Shown here piece by piece: positions 7,946-16,126 of a stretch of 64,000 nt of DNA. The DNA comes from an uncultured Pseudomonadota bacterium (lineage in GTDB: Bacteria; Pseudomonadota; Gammaproteobacteria; Burkholderiales; Rhodocyclaceae), in contig CAIQBG010000007.1 in assembly GCA_903870055.1 (NCBI GenBank), positions 116,419-180,418 on the forward strand. The letters run 5' to 3'. Numbering within the stretch: position 1 is the stretch's first letter; every line of letters begins with the position of its first letter. The notes beneath the pieces were generated by a model. It made no database searches, had not been told where the DNA came from, and saw only the letters and a list, made by a program, of their open reading frames with translations. The translations under genes were made by a program, and so were the position numbers.

Positions 7946-8947
7946 TCAATTACCTTCATATCGAATTACGAGTTGATTTGGCCGATACTTTGCGATCGAG
8001 CCGGATGCGACGCTGACGATAGCGCCTTCGTTTAGCTCCGTATCTCCAAAAAGTGCATCGACACGCACCTGGGCAACAGATTTACCGGGCAAAGTTACTT
8101 CTGCCCCTGTTTGCGGAGATTTTATTTTTTCGCCCAATGTAAACACACCAAACACCATCCCCTGCTTAATACCTTGAGACTTACCGCCGCCGATGAAAAC
8201 CCTGCCTCCCTCAATCTTGAGGATGTACGTTTCCCAAGGTTTTTTATTAAGTTCAACAGTCATACTATTAATAGCATCACCAACAGCCTGTCTAATTGCT
8301 GCATCATTTAGGGTGCCATCGTAAGATGCTTGAGAGCCAAACCCAAAAACGGAACCGGTTTCAGTTGAAGCCTCTCCTGAACCTGCCGTTGAATAAAACA
8401 CATGACCTGTTTGGGTATCTACAAGCCTGATGTCAACCTTAGCAAAAGCTATTTGCTTTTTGTTGGCAGATACGAAACCACTAGCACCAATTGTTTTTCG
8501 ACCGAACTCAGTCAACGAACCCACTATGAGCGTATCAACCCCAACGAGTCTTAGCTTTGAATCAACTAATCGGCTTTCCGCCTGAACTCTGCCAATATCT
8601 GGCCTCTCAAAGACGAGAAATTCCCCCGTCTCTGTAAGGGACTTGCTCATAAGGTCAGTCACCTGTTTACCGAGAGGGTCATTCTGATTGTCACGAAGCA
8701 AAGACTGACCATAATTAGTCTCATTTGTTATACGACCAAGCGCAATTTTTCTCTTCAAAACGGGCGTCAGAGGTGCTTGCTTTGCGACCTCTGCTTGTGC
8801 AGTTCGCAGCGAAGACTTGGCATGAGGCGCCTCAATCTGTGCAATCTGCGGAGCCTGTGTCGCACACCCAAAAACGCTTGAAGCCATAACGCAAGCTAGG
8901 ATGCTCTTCGAAATGTTAAACGCTGACGCTTTCGCAAATAATTTCAT
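7946..8947 (-). CDS. CsgG/HfaB family outer membrane lipoprotein
   Basis: A protein of 333 residues with lipobox VFGC (Cys28). The middle matches the CsgG domain: KIALGRITNETNYGQSLL, VFERPDIGRVQAE, LVGVDTLIVGSLTEFGRK, RLVDTQTGHVFYSTAGSGEA. CsgG of E. coli forms the curli secretion pore. No curlin (csgA/B) genes are nearby, so this is more likely the CsgG-like subunit of the DUF4810/DUF799 complex. A C-terminal domain of about 90 residues follows, as in other long members. Start: ATG 8947 with AGGTGGG ahead of it. It is first in the four-gene operon, so the promoter should lie in 8950-9115. Confidence 0.88.
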   Translation of the reverse strand: MKLFAKASAFNISKSILACVMASSVFGCATQAPQIAQIEAPHAKSSLRTAQAEVAKQAPLTPVLKRKIALGRITNETNYGQSLLRDNQNDPLGKQVTDLMSKSLTETGEFLVFERPDIGRVQAESRLVDSKLRLVGVDTLIVGSLTEFGRKTIGASGFVSANKKQIAFAKVDIRLVDTQTGHVFYSTAGSGEASTETGSVFGFGSQASYDGTLNDAAIRQAVGDAINSMTVELNKKPWETYILKIEGGRVFIGGGKSQGIKQGMVFGVFTLGEKIKSPQTGAEVTLPGKSVAQVRVDALFGDTELNEGAIVSVASGSIAKYRPNQLVIRYEGN

Positions 8948-9116
8948 ATCCCACCTGATTGAATAATTGCTTTTTATAATTGATGAGTATACGCCTTTTA
9001 AAACGACACCCAAGAAGTTGAAACAATCCAGCAATGAAAGAGTTGTTTTTTGCTATCAGGACGGGCAACAAAAAGGGTGTAGCATTCCATCAAAATTATC
9101 AAAGCAAAAGAATCAA

Positions 9117-9509
9117 TTGAATACTTCAATCTCAACCGCTTGCCTCTGCGGCAGCGGCAATCCAGCCAACGAGTGCTGTAGCACTTGCCACGAAGGCAAA
9201 CCAGCTTCTACCGCCGAAGCGCTCATGCGCTCTCGCTATGTGGCTTATGTACTCGAGCTTGAGCCCTATTTGTTAGCCACATGGCACCCAACAACTCGGC
9301 CTGCCAGTTTGGGTTTCGACAAAGAGGAAAAGACCCGCTGGCTTGGGCTTACGATCAAACGCCATGAAGTGCAGGATGAAGATCATGCCACCGTGGAGTT
9401 CGTAGCTCGTTACAAGATTGGTGGCCGCGCCTATCGGCTGCATGAAACCAGCCGTTTTGTTCTTGAAGATGGTCGCTGGTTTTATATTGATGGCGACATT
9501 CAAGCGTAG
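9117..9509 (+). CDS. YchJ/UPF0225-like SEC-C motif protein
   Basis: A cytoplasmic protein of about 130 residues with an N-terminal SEC-C-like zinc motif (CLCGSGNPANECC) and the family stretch AEALMRSRYVAYV...YLLATWHPTTRP, followed by an NTF2-like domain (RWLGLTIKRH ... VEFVARYKIGG). The biological role of YchJ is unknown. The start is uncertain: family members begin a few residues before the first Cys, which points to TTG 9117; an in-frame start at 8967 would add 50 residues that do not look like the family and would overlap the promoter region of the divergent csgG-like gene. Confidence 0.8.
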   Translation: MNTSISTACLCGSGNPANECCSTCHEGKPASTAEALMRSRYVAYVLELEPYLLATWHPTTRPASLGFDKEEKTRWLGLTIKRHEVQDEDHATVEFVARYKIGGRAYRLHETSRFVLEDGRWFYIDGDIQA

Positions 9510-9525
9510 CCTCCCAATCACTGCT

Positions 9526-9828
9526 TCAGTGGCAGTCTTCTTCCCGCTGATGCCGTATCGCTAATATCGTAACCATATGGCTGCTTTCAATTTCAAATAA
9601 GGCCACATAGCCGGTAGCACCGAAGCTAATCACAAGCTCCCTCAGGAATGGGGTATTTGTTTTGCGGCAGCTAAATGGGTTGTGTTTCAGGCTGTCGATA
9701 CCTGTTCTGATTGCGGTTAGTGCCTTTTGCGCTGTTTCGTAGTCAGTATCGTCACGTTCTAGAATAAATTCGTAGAGGCGTTTGATGTCTTGCTGCGCCT
9801 CTGAGGTGAAGCGGACGTTAAAGGTCAT
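9526..9828 (-). CDS. ParE/RelE-superfamily toxin
   Basis: A 100-residue protein of the type II toxin fold: VRFTSEAQQDIKRLYEFI at the N terminus, HNPFSCRK in the middle and YVALFEIESSHMVTILAIRHQREEDCH at the end, the last being the usual basic/His-containing ParE strand. ParE members poison DNA gyrase and RelE members cut mRNA; the sequence alone does not decide. The start ATG overlaps the antitoxin stop by four bases, the normal antitoxin-first coupling. The downstream end faces the YchJ-like gene. Confidence 0.88.
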   Translation of the reverse strand: MTFNVRFTSEAQQDIKRLYEFILERDDTDYETAQKALTAIRTGIDSLKHNPFSCRKTNTPFLRELVISFGATGYVALFEIESSHMVTILAIRHQREEDCH

Positions 9829-10103
9829 TTGGCCGAAGATTTCTTTGACTTGGCGGCTTCGAGCATCTCACCCAGGTCGGCAAGAACTTCATCTGAGGAG
9901 ATGTAATGATTCGTGGCGCGCGCTTTATCTCGTGCCACAAGTCCGCGGGCAATGAATTCACTTTGATAGCGACGACGCTCTAGACGTTCGAGTACGGCTT
10001 GTTCGACAAAGCTGGAAAGTGTTTCTCCGGTTTCTAGCAGGCTTTCGACAGCGTCGCGAACTTTTGGATGTACCCGCAGCGCAGGCAGTGTTGCGGTTTT
10101 CAT
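9825..10103 (-). CDS. Antitoxin of the ParE-type module
   Basis: A 92-residue protein. Residues about 5-50 (PALRVHPKVRDAVESLLETGETLSSFVEQAVLERLERR) look like a ribbon-helix-helix DNA-binding domain; the C-terminal part (NHYISSDEVLADLGEMLEAAKSKK) is the probable toxin-wrapping tail. I start at ATG 10103, with GGAG six bases upstream; starts further out lack a ribosome site. It should neutralise the toxin encoded by the overlapping gene and repress the pair through the inverted repeat just upstream. Confidence 0.85.
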   Translation of the reverse strand: MKTATLPALRVHPKVRDAVESLLETGETLSSFVEQAVLERLERRRYQSEFIARGLVARDKARATNHYISSDEVLADLGEMLEAAKSKKSSAK

Positions 10104-10120
10104 GACCATCTCCAATGTAA

Positions 10121-10135
10121 TGCATTTGCGATGCA
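10121..10135. promoter_or_regulatory. Candidate operator of the toxin-antitoxin operon
   Basis: TGCAT-TTGCG-ATGCA is a perfect five-base inverted repeat centred about 25 bases upstream of the antitoxin start. This is where ribbon-helix-helix antitoxins normally bind. No footprint data; inferred from place and symmetry. Confidence 0.45.
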
Positions 10136-10277
10136 GTGTAGCTGTTTTGGGATATGGTTGCAATGATGCTGTTGCTCGGCAAAAGCCGTAGGGATTTGTA
10201 GAAAATTACCGTTACTTTATGAGAGCATTAGCAATCAAATTGTGTGGTCAATAATTCAATCGCAAAAAGGAACGATC

Positions 10278-10643
10278 ATGAAAACCAAAAGCACCCTGCT
10301 CTGCATCGCTGCTGTTGCCGCCCTAACCGCTTGCGCCAGCCCTGCCGAATTACGTAACCGCCAGGTAACCTTTGCCGCATCGAGCACCACGCCGAACGCC
10401 GAGAAATCACTGACCTGTGTCGCCAAGGGTTGGGAACAAGCTACACAACAAGCCGTTACGGTTACCAAGCTGGATAACGGCTATACCGCATACGCGGAAT
10501 CCAGAACGCTTTGGGGCATGAATACCGATTTCGTGATTGACTCAGGCAATGCCCGCACCGGTGGCGCCGTGTTCCAGCTCTGGTCGACGATGAAACAGAC
10601 TTCGACCGACAAGCTGATCGCCATCATTCAGCCTTGCCTGTAA
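10278..10643 (+). CDS. Small lipoprotein of unknown function
   Basis: A 121-residue protein with a clear lipoprotein signal (MKTKSTLLCIAAVAALTAC, lipobox LTAC). The mature part has only two further cysteines and no family I recognise. The ATG at 10278 follows AAAAAGGA at good spacing; a start 36 bases upstream would spoil the signal peptide. It lies 35 bases ahead of the secreted hydrolase gene and is probably cotranscribed with it. Confidence 0.7.
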   Translation: MKTKSTLLCIAAVAALTACASPAELRNRQVTFAASSTTPNAEKSLTCVAKGWEQATQQAVTVTKLDNGYTAYAESRTLWGMNTDFVIDSGNARTGGAVFQLWSTMKQTSTDKLIAIIQPCL

Positions 10644-10677
10644 TTAGCACTGGTCGCTCTCCCCTAAAGGAATCTAG

Positions 10678-11994
10678 ATGATTAAAAACCTCAAGCTGAA
10701 AACGCTTGGCTTAACAGTGCTTGCTAGCTTAGCCACGTCTTTAGCGATAGCAGACCCAGCGCTGCCGCCTTTCTACCAATCTGTGACTCACATGAAGCCC
10801 GAAGGCAAACTGGGTCAAATTATCAAGAAAGAAAAAATCGCTACGCCTGTCGCAGGCGCACAAGCCTGGCGGATTGCTTATATTTCTTCAGACCTAACAG
10901 GCAAGAAAACCATTTCTACCGGTTTGGTTGTAGCACCCATCGGTGCCGCACCGGCCGGTGGCAGGCCAATCATCTCCTGGTCTCACGGCACTACGGGCAA
11001 TGCTCAAAATTGCGGCCCCTCCCAAGTTGAAAACCCAGCACAAAACCTCAACCAATACTTCCTTGTGAATGGGAATTCGTGGACAGACTATGGTCTGCCA
11101 AGCCTGGAACAATTCATCAAGGATGGTTACGTTGTTGTCGGCACCGATTATCAAGGGCTGGGCGGTGGTGGTCGCCACCAATATGCCGTGGCACAAACCA
11201 ATGGTCGTGATGCCATTAATGCTGCCCGTGCTGCAGGCTCTATGAAAGAGACCAGTGCCGGTAAAAAGACTCTGTTGATTGGTTGGTCGCAAGGTGCCGG
11301 TTCTACCGTAGGCGCCTCTTCACAGGCTGAATACATCGCCCAGAAGGGTACCGCCTATGACGGGCTTGATATGGTCGGTTTCGTCGCAATGGCAATCCCA
11401 GATCTGGCCATGTACCGTCCGAAGAACCTGGACGAAGCGGGATCAAAACAAATGATTACGGATTTCACGACTGCTTTCTCCGACACCAGCTTTGACTTCG
11501 CACATTTCTCAATGAACATGTGGGGAACACAGGCCGCCTACCCGGATAAGCTGAAACTAAGCGACATCTTCACTGACGATGCAGCAAAAGTGCTCGACGA
11601 GGTCTATCAAAATAAATGTATACACGTAGCTACGGACACGATTACCTTTAACTACGGTACCTCGTATAAGAAGCTGCTACGGCCAGAGCCGAAGAATACG
11701 ATGGCTTGGTCACAGGCCATTATTGATGGCTCTGTCGATAACAATGCCAAACCGATCGCTCCTGTGCTGATACTGTACGGCAACAAGGACACCACCTTGC
11801 CACCGGTGATGGGTGAGTACTATCGTAACCAAGTGTGTGCTATCGGTGGCAATGTCGCTCGGGTGCAATTGCCTGGTGATCAGAACCATTTCACCACGCC
11901 AACCATATCTATTCCACTCTACATGCCTTGGATTAAAGATCGACTCGCTGGCAAGCCAGCAGCGAATGGGTGCAGCGCTGAAAACGTGATGTAA
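10678..11994 (+). CDS. Secreted alpha/beta hydrolase of the secretory lipase family
   Basis: A protein of 438 residues with a Sec signal peptide (cleavage near residue 25, ALAIA-D region). The alpha/beta-hydrolase triad can be read as Ser204 in GWSQG, Asp371 in YGNKDTTLP and His404 in QNHFTTP; SHGTTG at 102-107 is the probable oxyanion-hole loop. The layout fits the secretory lipase family (PF03583), which includes fungal secreted lipases and bacterial esterases; the true substrate is unknown. An AAAGGA ribosome site precedes the ATG. Confidence 0.85.
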   Translation: MIKNLKLKTLGLTVLASLATSLAIADPALPPFYQSVTHMKPEGKLGQIIKKEKIATPVAGAQAWRIAYISSDLTGKKTISTGLVVAPIGAAPAGGRPIISWSHGTTGNAQNCGPSQVENPAQNLNQYFLVNGNSWTDYGLPSLEQFIKDGYVVVGTDYQGLGGGGRHQYAVAQTNGRDAINAARAAGSMKETSAGKKTLLIGWSQGAGSTVGASSQAEYIAQKGTAYDGLDMVGFVAMAIPDLAMYRPKNLDEAGSKQMITDFTTAFSDTSFDFAHFSMNMWGTQAAYPDKLKLSDIFTDDAAKVLDEVYQNKCIHVATDTITFNYGTSYKKLLRPEPKNTMAWSQAIIDGSVDNNAKPIAPVLILYGNKDTTLPPVMGEYYRNQVCAIGGNVARVQLPGDQNHFTTPTISIPLYMPWIKDRLAGKPAANGCSAENVM

Positions 11995-12008
11995 CGACTT
12001 TTTATACG

Positions 12009-12054
12009 CATTCTGAAGACCCGCCTTTAGTTCATCAAGGCAGTCTTCAGAATG
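12009..12054. terminator. Perfect 12-bp inverted repeat at the convergent gene ends
   Basis: CATTCTGAAGAC and GTCTTCAGAATG flank a 22-base loop that itself contains GCCTT/AAGGC, so the hairpin can extend. It includes the last codons and stop of the TSUP gene. There is no U run on either strand, so it may act as a mRNA 3'-end stabiliser or a Rho-dependent pause site rather than a classic terminator. Confidence 0.5.
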
Positions 12055-12776
12055 AGTGCACTAACTACGATCACGAACACCCACCGCACGAAGCCCGTGC
12101 CATGTTTCAGTGCCAAGTGGCTACCGATAAAGCTACCGGCCATATTGGTTACTGCCATCATTAACCCGATATGCCACCAGACGTGGCCTTTCAATGCAAA
12201 CAACAGAATGGCGGCAAGGTTGGTTGCAACGTTCAGCAGCTTGGCTGATGCAGAAGCGTTGAGAAAGTCGTAACCCAAAAATCTAACGAACAAAAAGATA
12301 AAGAAGCTGCCTGTGCCTGGGCCAAAGAAACCGTCGTACCAGCCGATGACTGCGCCAATCAGGCAGGCGATGATTCGCTCTCGATTCTTGTTATGGTGCG
12401 GCTTGTGGGTTGCCCCCATGTCTTTCTTAACCAGGGTGTAGATCAACACCACCAGCAAAATGACCGGCATGAGTTTTCTGAGAAATGCCGGATTTATCTG
12501 TGTAACGCTCCAGGCACCAATAAAACTGCCCACCAGCGCAAAGAGCGCTGCCGGCAATAAGGCGCGCCAGGCAAGCTGCACCCGTTTGCTGTATTGGTAA
12601 GTTGCCAATGATGTACCCCAGACTGAGGCACACTTGTTCGTACCCAATAGTGTTGCTGGGGCTGCCGTAGGGTATGTCGCAAAAAGTGCAGGCACCAGAA
12701 TGAGGCCACCCCCACCGACGATAGAATCGATCATCCCCGCAAAGAAGGAGGCAAAGGAGATGAGTAATGATTCCAT
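12027..12776 (-). CDS. TSUP (TauE/SafE) family membrane exporter
   Basis: A membrane protein of 249 residues with about eight hydrophobic segments and the two glycine-rich family motifs: GMIDSIVGGGGLILVPAL near the N terminus and GFFGPGTGSFFIF in the middle. TSUP proteins move sulfite, sulfoacetate or related anions across the inner membrane; the substrate cannot be told here. It stands alone between the hydrolase gene and dnaB. A second, only distantly similar TSUP protein is encoded in the cys operon of this window. Confidence 0.88.
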   Translation of the reverse strand: MESLLISFASFFAGMIDSIVGGGGLILVPALFATYPTAAPATLLGTNKCASVWGTSLATYQYSKRVQLAWRALLPAALFALVGSFIGAWSVTQINPAFLRKLMPVILLVVLIYTLVKKDMGATHKPHHNKNRERIIACLIGAVIGWYDGFFGPGTGSFFIFLFVRFLGYDFLNASASAKLLNVATNLAAILLFALKGHVWWHIGLMMAVTNMAGSFIGSHLALKHGTGFVRWVFVIVVSALILKTALMN

Positions 12777-12785
12777 GGCCGGTGT

Positions 12786-12812
12786 AAAAACGGCCCGCTG
12801 AGCGAGCCGTTA
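12786..12812 (-). terminator. Terminator of the rplI-dnaB side
   Basis: Read on the minus strand, ACGGCTCGCT and AGCGGGCCGT form a stem followed by TTTTT. It lies 12 bases past the dnaB stop and before the TSUP gene. Confidence 0.75.
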
Positions 12813-12827
12813 TAGGTGCTTAAAAGA

Positions 12828-15290
12828 TTAGTTCCGCGCCAGGTTTTCGAAGCGAGTGTATTCGCCAAGGAAGGTTAGGCTAACCGTTCCTGTAGGGCCG
12901 TTACGCTGCTTACCGATAATGACTTCGGCCATACCCTTATCAGGGGTGTCGGGCTTGTAGTAATCCTCTCGGTACATCATGAGAATTACGTCGGCATCTT
13001 GTTCGATAGCGCCAGATTCACGCAAGTCACTCATCATCGGGCGCTTGTCGGTACGTTCTTCCACTTTACGTGAGAGCTGTGACAAGGCAATGATCGGCAC
13101 TTCGAGTTCTCGCGCCAGCGCTTTGAGCGAGCGGGAGATTTCTGACACTTCGGTGGCGCGGTTTTCATTCTGACGCGTCGAGCCCATGAGCTGGATATAG
13201 TCAATGACGATCAGGCCGAGCTTGCCAACCTGTCGCTTGAGGCGACGTGCACGGCCACGCAGATCGGTTGGATTCATGCCACCGGTTTCATCAATGTGCA
13301 TGGGGGCTTCGTGTAGCTTGCCCAGCGCATAGGTAAGACGTGACCATTCATCATCGGTTAAGCGACCAGTACGCACGCGGTGCGAATCCAGACGGCCAAT
13401 GGAGGCCAGCATACGCATAGCGAGCTGGGTGCCCCCCATTTCCATGGAGAACACAGCAACGGGCAAGCCCACATCCACGGCTACGTATTCGGCGATGTTC
13501 AAAGCAAAGGCCGTGTTGTGCGTTACGACGTCATTGTCGGTAACGTACAAGCGGGTTGGGTGGCTGACCGATATGCACTGGCACTCAACTTCACGCACGG
13601 GTTCGATGCTGAGGAAGTTGGGACGCTTCTCACGTGCCCATGCTTCAGGCAGACGAGTCACTTTTTCAGAGAGCAGGAACAGACTACGCGGCTGCGGGTG
13701 GTTGATATGACACACCCATGCTGGTTTACCCGCCGTACGCACGCCTTCTTTGTTCGTAAAGTGCGGTTGCTTTGTGCTGATACTGCACCAGCCACCCAAT
13801 GAACGAACAAGCTCGGCCACATCGTTGGCCATCTGTTCGCTGGCGGTGGATAGGCGCACGCTGCCCCACTTTTCAACCCAACCATCGGTATCAAGCAGAC
13901 CACGCAATACGTTTAGACGCACTTCGCGGTTGGCTTCCAGATATTGGCGCGGAATAAATTTGGTGGCGCTATCTTTTCCCCAGAGACCAAGGCCAATAAG
14001 CGCTTCCTTAATTTCGTTTGGCTGGCTACCAGCTATACCGGGTACATGCCCACGATCTTCGCGCACGATACGGTAATCATAATTGCCGGCATGCGTAACC
14101 GTCATGGCTTCGGGCAAAACAGCTTGCACACGCTGCAACATTTCTGTCGAGGCGGTAGAGAAGCGCAAAGCGCTGCCGCTCAAGGAGCCGTCACCGAGTA
14201 ACGCGCCCAGCAGCCAGGCATCTACGGGCACTTCATCGTGGTGACCAAAGTCGCCTGTGTGTTGATCAATCCAGAGTCGATTCTGATAACGCTTTTTGCT
14301 CAATAGGTCGATGAGCTTTTCTGTGTTTAAGACGCGTGGCGCATCCCATGTCCGGTAATGGACCGACCAGAGGTGTTCTGCACAACATTCGGTGCTGCGT
14401 CCATCTGAGAACGTGACTTTATAAACCTGACGTACACCCTGCGGATAAACACCTGTAACCATTGAGGGTTGACCATCAACAGAGGCCAGTGCATCTCCCA
14501 CTTGTAGGTCGCCCATGCGCTTCCAGCCAATGCGAGTACGTACCTGGGCATCCAGGGGCTGGGCTTTACCCATACTTGGGCGGCCGGCGACGATAATCAA
14601 ATCGCCGGGCTGCAGACCTGATGTCATGCGATCCAGATCGGTAAAGCCCGTAGGCACGCCGGTGATTTCCGAAGGGTTATCCCGATCGTGTAATTCCTGG
14701 ATGCGCTCTACAACTTGCGTCAGCAGCGGGTTGATGTGTACAAAGCCCTGCTGCGCCCGCGCACCCATTTCTGCAATGGCAAATACTTTTTGCTCGGCGG
14801 TATCGAGTAGTTCTTTCGCGTCACGGCCCAACGGATTGAGCGCATCGGTGGCGATTTCATCACCCGCTACGACCAGGTGGCGCAGCACGGCACGCTCACG
14901 CACGATTTCGGCGTAGCGACGGATATTGGCGGCTGATGGTGTGTTCGCTGCCAGTTCGCCCAAGTAGGCCAAGCCACCGGTTTCATCGGTGAGGCCAGAC
15001 TGTTCAATGGCTTCTGCGACAGTGATCACATCCGCCGGGCGGCCGCGCTCGAGCAGACGGGTAATCTGCTGATAAATCAGTTTGTGTTCGCTGCGGTAGA
15101 AGTCAACTTCAGTCAGCAAATCGGTAATGCGATCCAGCGCCTCGTTATCCAGCAACAGGCCACCGAGCACCGATTGTTCGGCTTCGATAGAGTGTGGCGG
15201 TACACGCAACTGGGCTATGGCCGGGTCGATAGACTTCGGCCGATTATCAAAATTGCTCTTACGGGGCTGGCGGGAAAATTCTGAACTCAT
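12828..15290 (-). CDS. dnaB: Replicative DNA helicase DnaB precursor with an intein
   Basis: The precursor has 820 residues; removing the intein (residues 243-592) leaves 470, the usual DnaB length. DnaB is the ring helicase that unwinds DNA at the replication fork. The N-terminal domain starts at about residue 27 (RVPPHSIEAEQSVLGGLLLD), the RecA-like ATPase domain at about 215. Walker A is GRPSMGK|T, cut by the intein between Lys242 and Thr593. Downstream motifs are intact: LIVIDYIQLM, ALSQLSRKVEERTDKRP and DLRESGAIEQDAD. Without splicing the P-loop is broken and the protein should be inactive. Start ATG 15290 (MSSEFSRQ); longer in-frame starts run into the rplI terminator. Confidence 0.96.
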   Translation of the reverse strand: MSSEFSRQPRKSNFDNRPKSIDPAIAQLRVPPHSIEAEQSVLGGLLLDNEALDRITDLLTEVDFYRSEHKLIYQQITRLLERGRPADVITVAEAIEQSGLTDETGGLAYLGELAANTPSAANIRRYAEIVRERAVLRHLVVAGDEIATDALNPLGRDAKELLDTAEQKVFAIAEMGARAQQGFVHINPLLTQVVERIQELHDRDNPSEITGVPTGFTDLDRMTSGLQPGDLIIVAGRPSMGKAQPLDAQVRTRIGWKRMGDLQVGDALASVDGQPSMVTGVYPQGVRQVYKVTFSDGRSTECCAEHLWSVHYRTWDAPRVLNTEKLIDLLSKKRYQNRLWIDQHTGDFGHHDEVPVDAWLLGALLGDGSLSGSALRFSTASTEMLQRVQAVLPEAMTVTHAGNYDYRIVREDRGHVPGIAGSQPNEIKEALIGLGLWGKDSATKFIPRQYLEANREVRLNVLRGLLDTDGWVEKWGSVRLSTASEQMANDVAELVRSLGGWCSISTKQPHFTNKEGVRTAGKPAWVCHINHPQPRSLFLLSEKVTRLPEAWAREKRPNFLSIEPVREVECQCISVSHPTRLYVTDNDVVTHNTAFALNIAEYVAVDVGLPVAVFSMEMGGTQLAMRMLASIGRLDSHRVRTGRLTDDEWSRLTYALGKLHEAPMHIDETGGMNPTDLRGRARRLKRQVGKLGLIVIDYIQLMGSTRQNENRATEVSEISRSLKALARELEVPIIALSQLSRKVEERTDKRPMMSDLRESGAIEQDADVILMMYREDYYKPDTPDKGMAEVIIGKQRNGPTGTVSLTFLGEYTRFENLARN
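13515..14564 (-). other. DnaB intein, class 3 type with LAGLIDADG endonuclease
   Basis: This 350-residue in-frame insertion begins at Ala (intein residue 1) and ends with His349-Asn350, followed by Thr. Hint-fold blocks are visible: block A-like GWKRMGDLQVGD, block B CCAEHLW, block F ECQCISV, block G VVTHN. The first residue is Ala, so standard class 1 chemistry is impossible. Trp66 follows block B His64 by two; Cys330 (or Cys328) sits in block F; Thr348 precedes the penultimate His. This is the Trp-Cys-Thr signature of class 3 inteins. LAGLIDADG motifs are LLGALLGDGS and LRGLLDTDGW, both with their Asp, so the homing endonuclease may be active. Confidence 0.92.
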
Positions 15291-15310
15291 ACGCGTAATG
15301 ATACCGGCAA

Positions 15311-15345
15311 AAAGCAGAAAGCCCGGCACGAGGCCGGGCTTTCTT
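15311..15345 (-). terminator. Terminator after rplI
   Basis: On the minus strand GAAAGCCCGGC and GCCGGGCTTTC pair around a five-base loop, followed by TGCTTTTT. It separates the ribosomal protein operon from dnaB. Confidence 0.85.
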
Positions 15346-15362
15346 AATCCGTAAAAACCGGA

Positions 15363-15812
15363 TTACTGAGCAGCTACGACCGTTACAACGATGCCAACGA
15401 TGACATCGGTGTGCAGACCAACTTCCAGCGGGAATTCGCCGATGGTCTTGAGTGGGCCGGTCGGCATGCGAACGTCCGACTTTTCAACCTTGAAGCCTTT
15501 GGCTGCGAGTGCATCGGCGATGTCGAAGTTAACGACCGAACCGAACAGACGGCCATCAACACCAGCCTTACGGGCGATTTCGACAGCCAGGCCATTCAGC
15601 TTCTCACCAACGGCTTGAGCAGCTGCCAGCTTTTCAGCGGCCAGTTTTTCAAGTTCAGCACGGCGCTCTGCAAATTCTGCCAGAGCAGAGGTTGTTGCAC
15701 GCTTAGCTTTACCGTTAGGGATCAGGAAGTTACGTGCGTAACCATCTTTAACCTTAACGACATCACCCAGGTTGCCCAGGTTAACGACTTTTTCGAGAAG
15801 AATGATTTGCAT
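15363..15812 (-). CDS. rplI: 50S ribosomal protein L9
   Basis: This 149-residue protein has the L9 N-terminal rRNA-binding domain ([30 protein letters not shown]), the long connecting helix (residues about 45-75) and the C-terminal domain, the standard two-lobed design and length. It binds domain V of 23S rRNA at the L1 side. It is the last gene of rpsF-priB-rpsR-rplI and is followed by a strong terminator. Confidence 0.98.
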   Translation of the reverse strand: MQIILLEKVVNLGNLGDVVKVKDGYARNFLIPNGKAKRATTSALAEFAERRAELEKLAAEKLAAAQAVGEKLNGLAVEIARKAGVDGRLFGSVVNFDIADALAAKGFKVEKSDVRMPTGPLKTIGEFPLEVGLHTDVIVGIVVTVVAAQ

Positions 15813-15817
15813 CGCGA

Positions 15818-16105
15818 TTACCCGTTGTGGTTGTCAGTGAAAGGCAGCAGGGCCAGGAAGCGAGCACGCTTGATGGCCAGGCCGAGTTGACGCTGATAAC
15901 CAGCCTTAGTACCGGTCAGACGAGCCGGCATGATCTTGGCGTTTTCAGCAATGTAGTCTTTCAGAATGTCGACATCTTTGTAGTCAATCTGTTCAACTTT
16001 TTCTGCCGAGAAGCGGCAGAACTTGCGGCGCTTGAAAAGGCCACCGCCACGATTACGCTTATTGCGATCGTCTTTCTTCTTGGTGTTGTTAGTACGTCCA
16101 GTCAT
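15818..16105 (-). CDS. rpsR: 30S ribosomal protein S18
   Basis: The 95-residue product has the S18 core ([61 protein letters not shown]) with a basic N-terminal extension rich in Lys, Arg and Asn. S18 pairs with S6 on the platform of the 30S subunit. Its gene begins 21 bases after priB and ends 5 bases before rplI, so it is translated from the same mRNA. Confidence 0.98.
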   Translation of the reverse strand: MTGRTNNTKKKDDRNKRNRGGGLFKRRKFCRFSAEKVEQIDYKDVDILKDYIAENAKIMPARLTGTKAGYQRQLGLAIKRARFLALLPFTDNHNG

Positions 16106-16126
16106 GATGGATTCCTTCGAGGAAAT

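Noticed and set aside
6564..8947. A curli system
   Set aside because: There are no curlin, CsgE or CsgF genes beside the CsgG-like gene; the DUF4810/DUF799 partners point to another system.
12828..15290. An assembly error or insertion sequence in dnaB
   Set aside because: The insertion is in frame, ends at His-Asn-Thr and has Hint and LAGLIDADG motifs, so it is an intein.
15411..15890. A 159-codon plus-strand frame
   Set aside because: Opposite rplI and rpsR; chance open frame.
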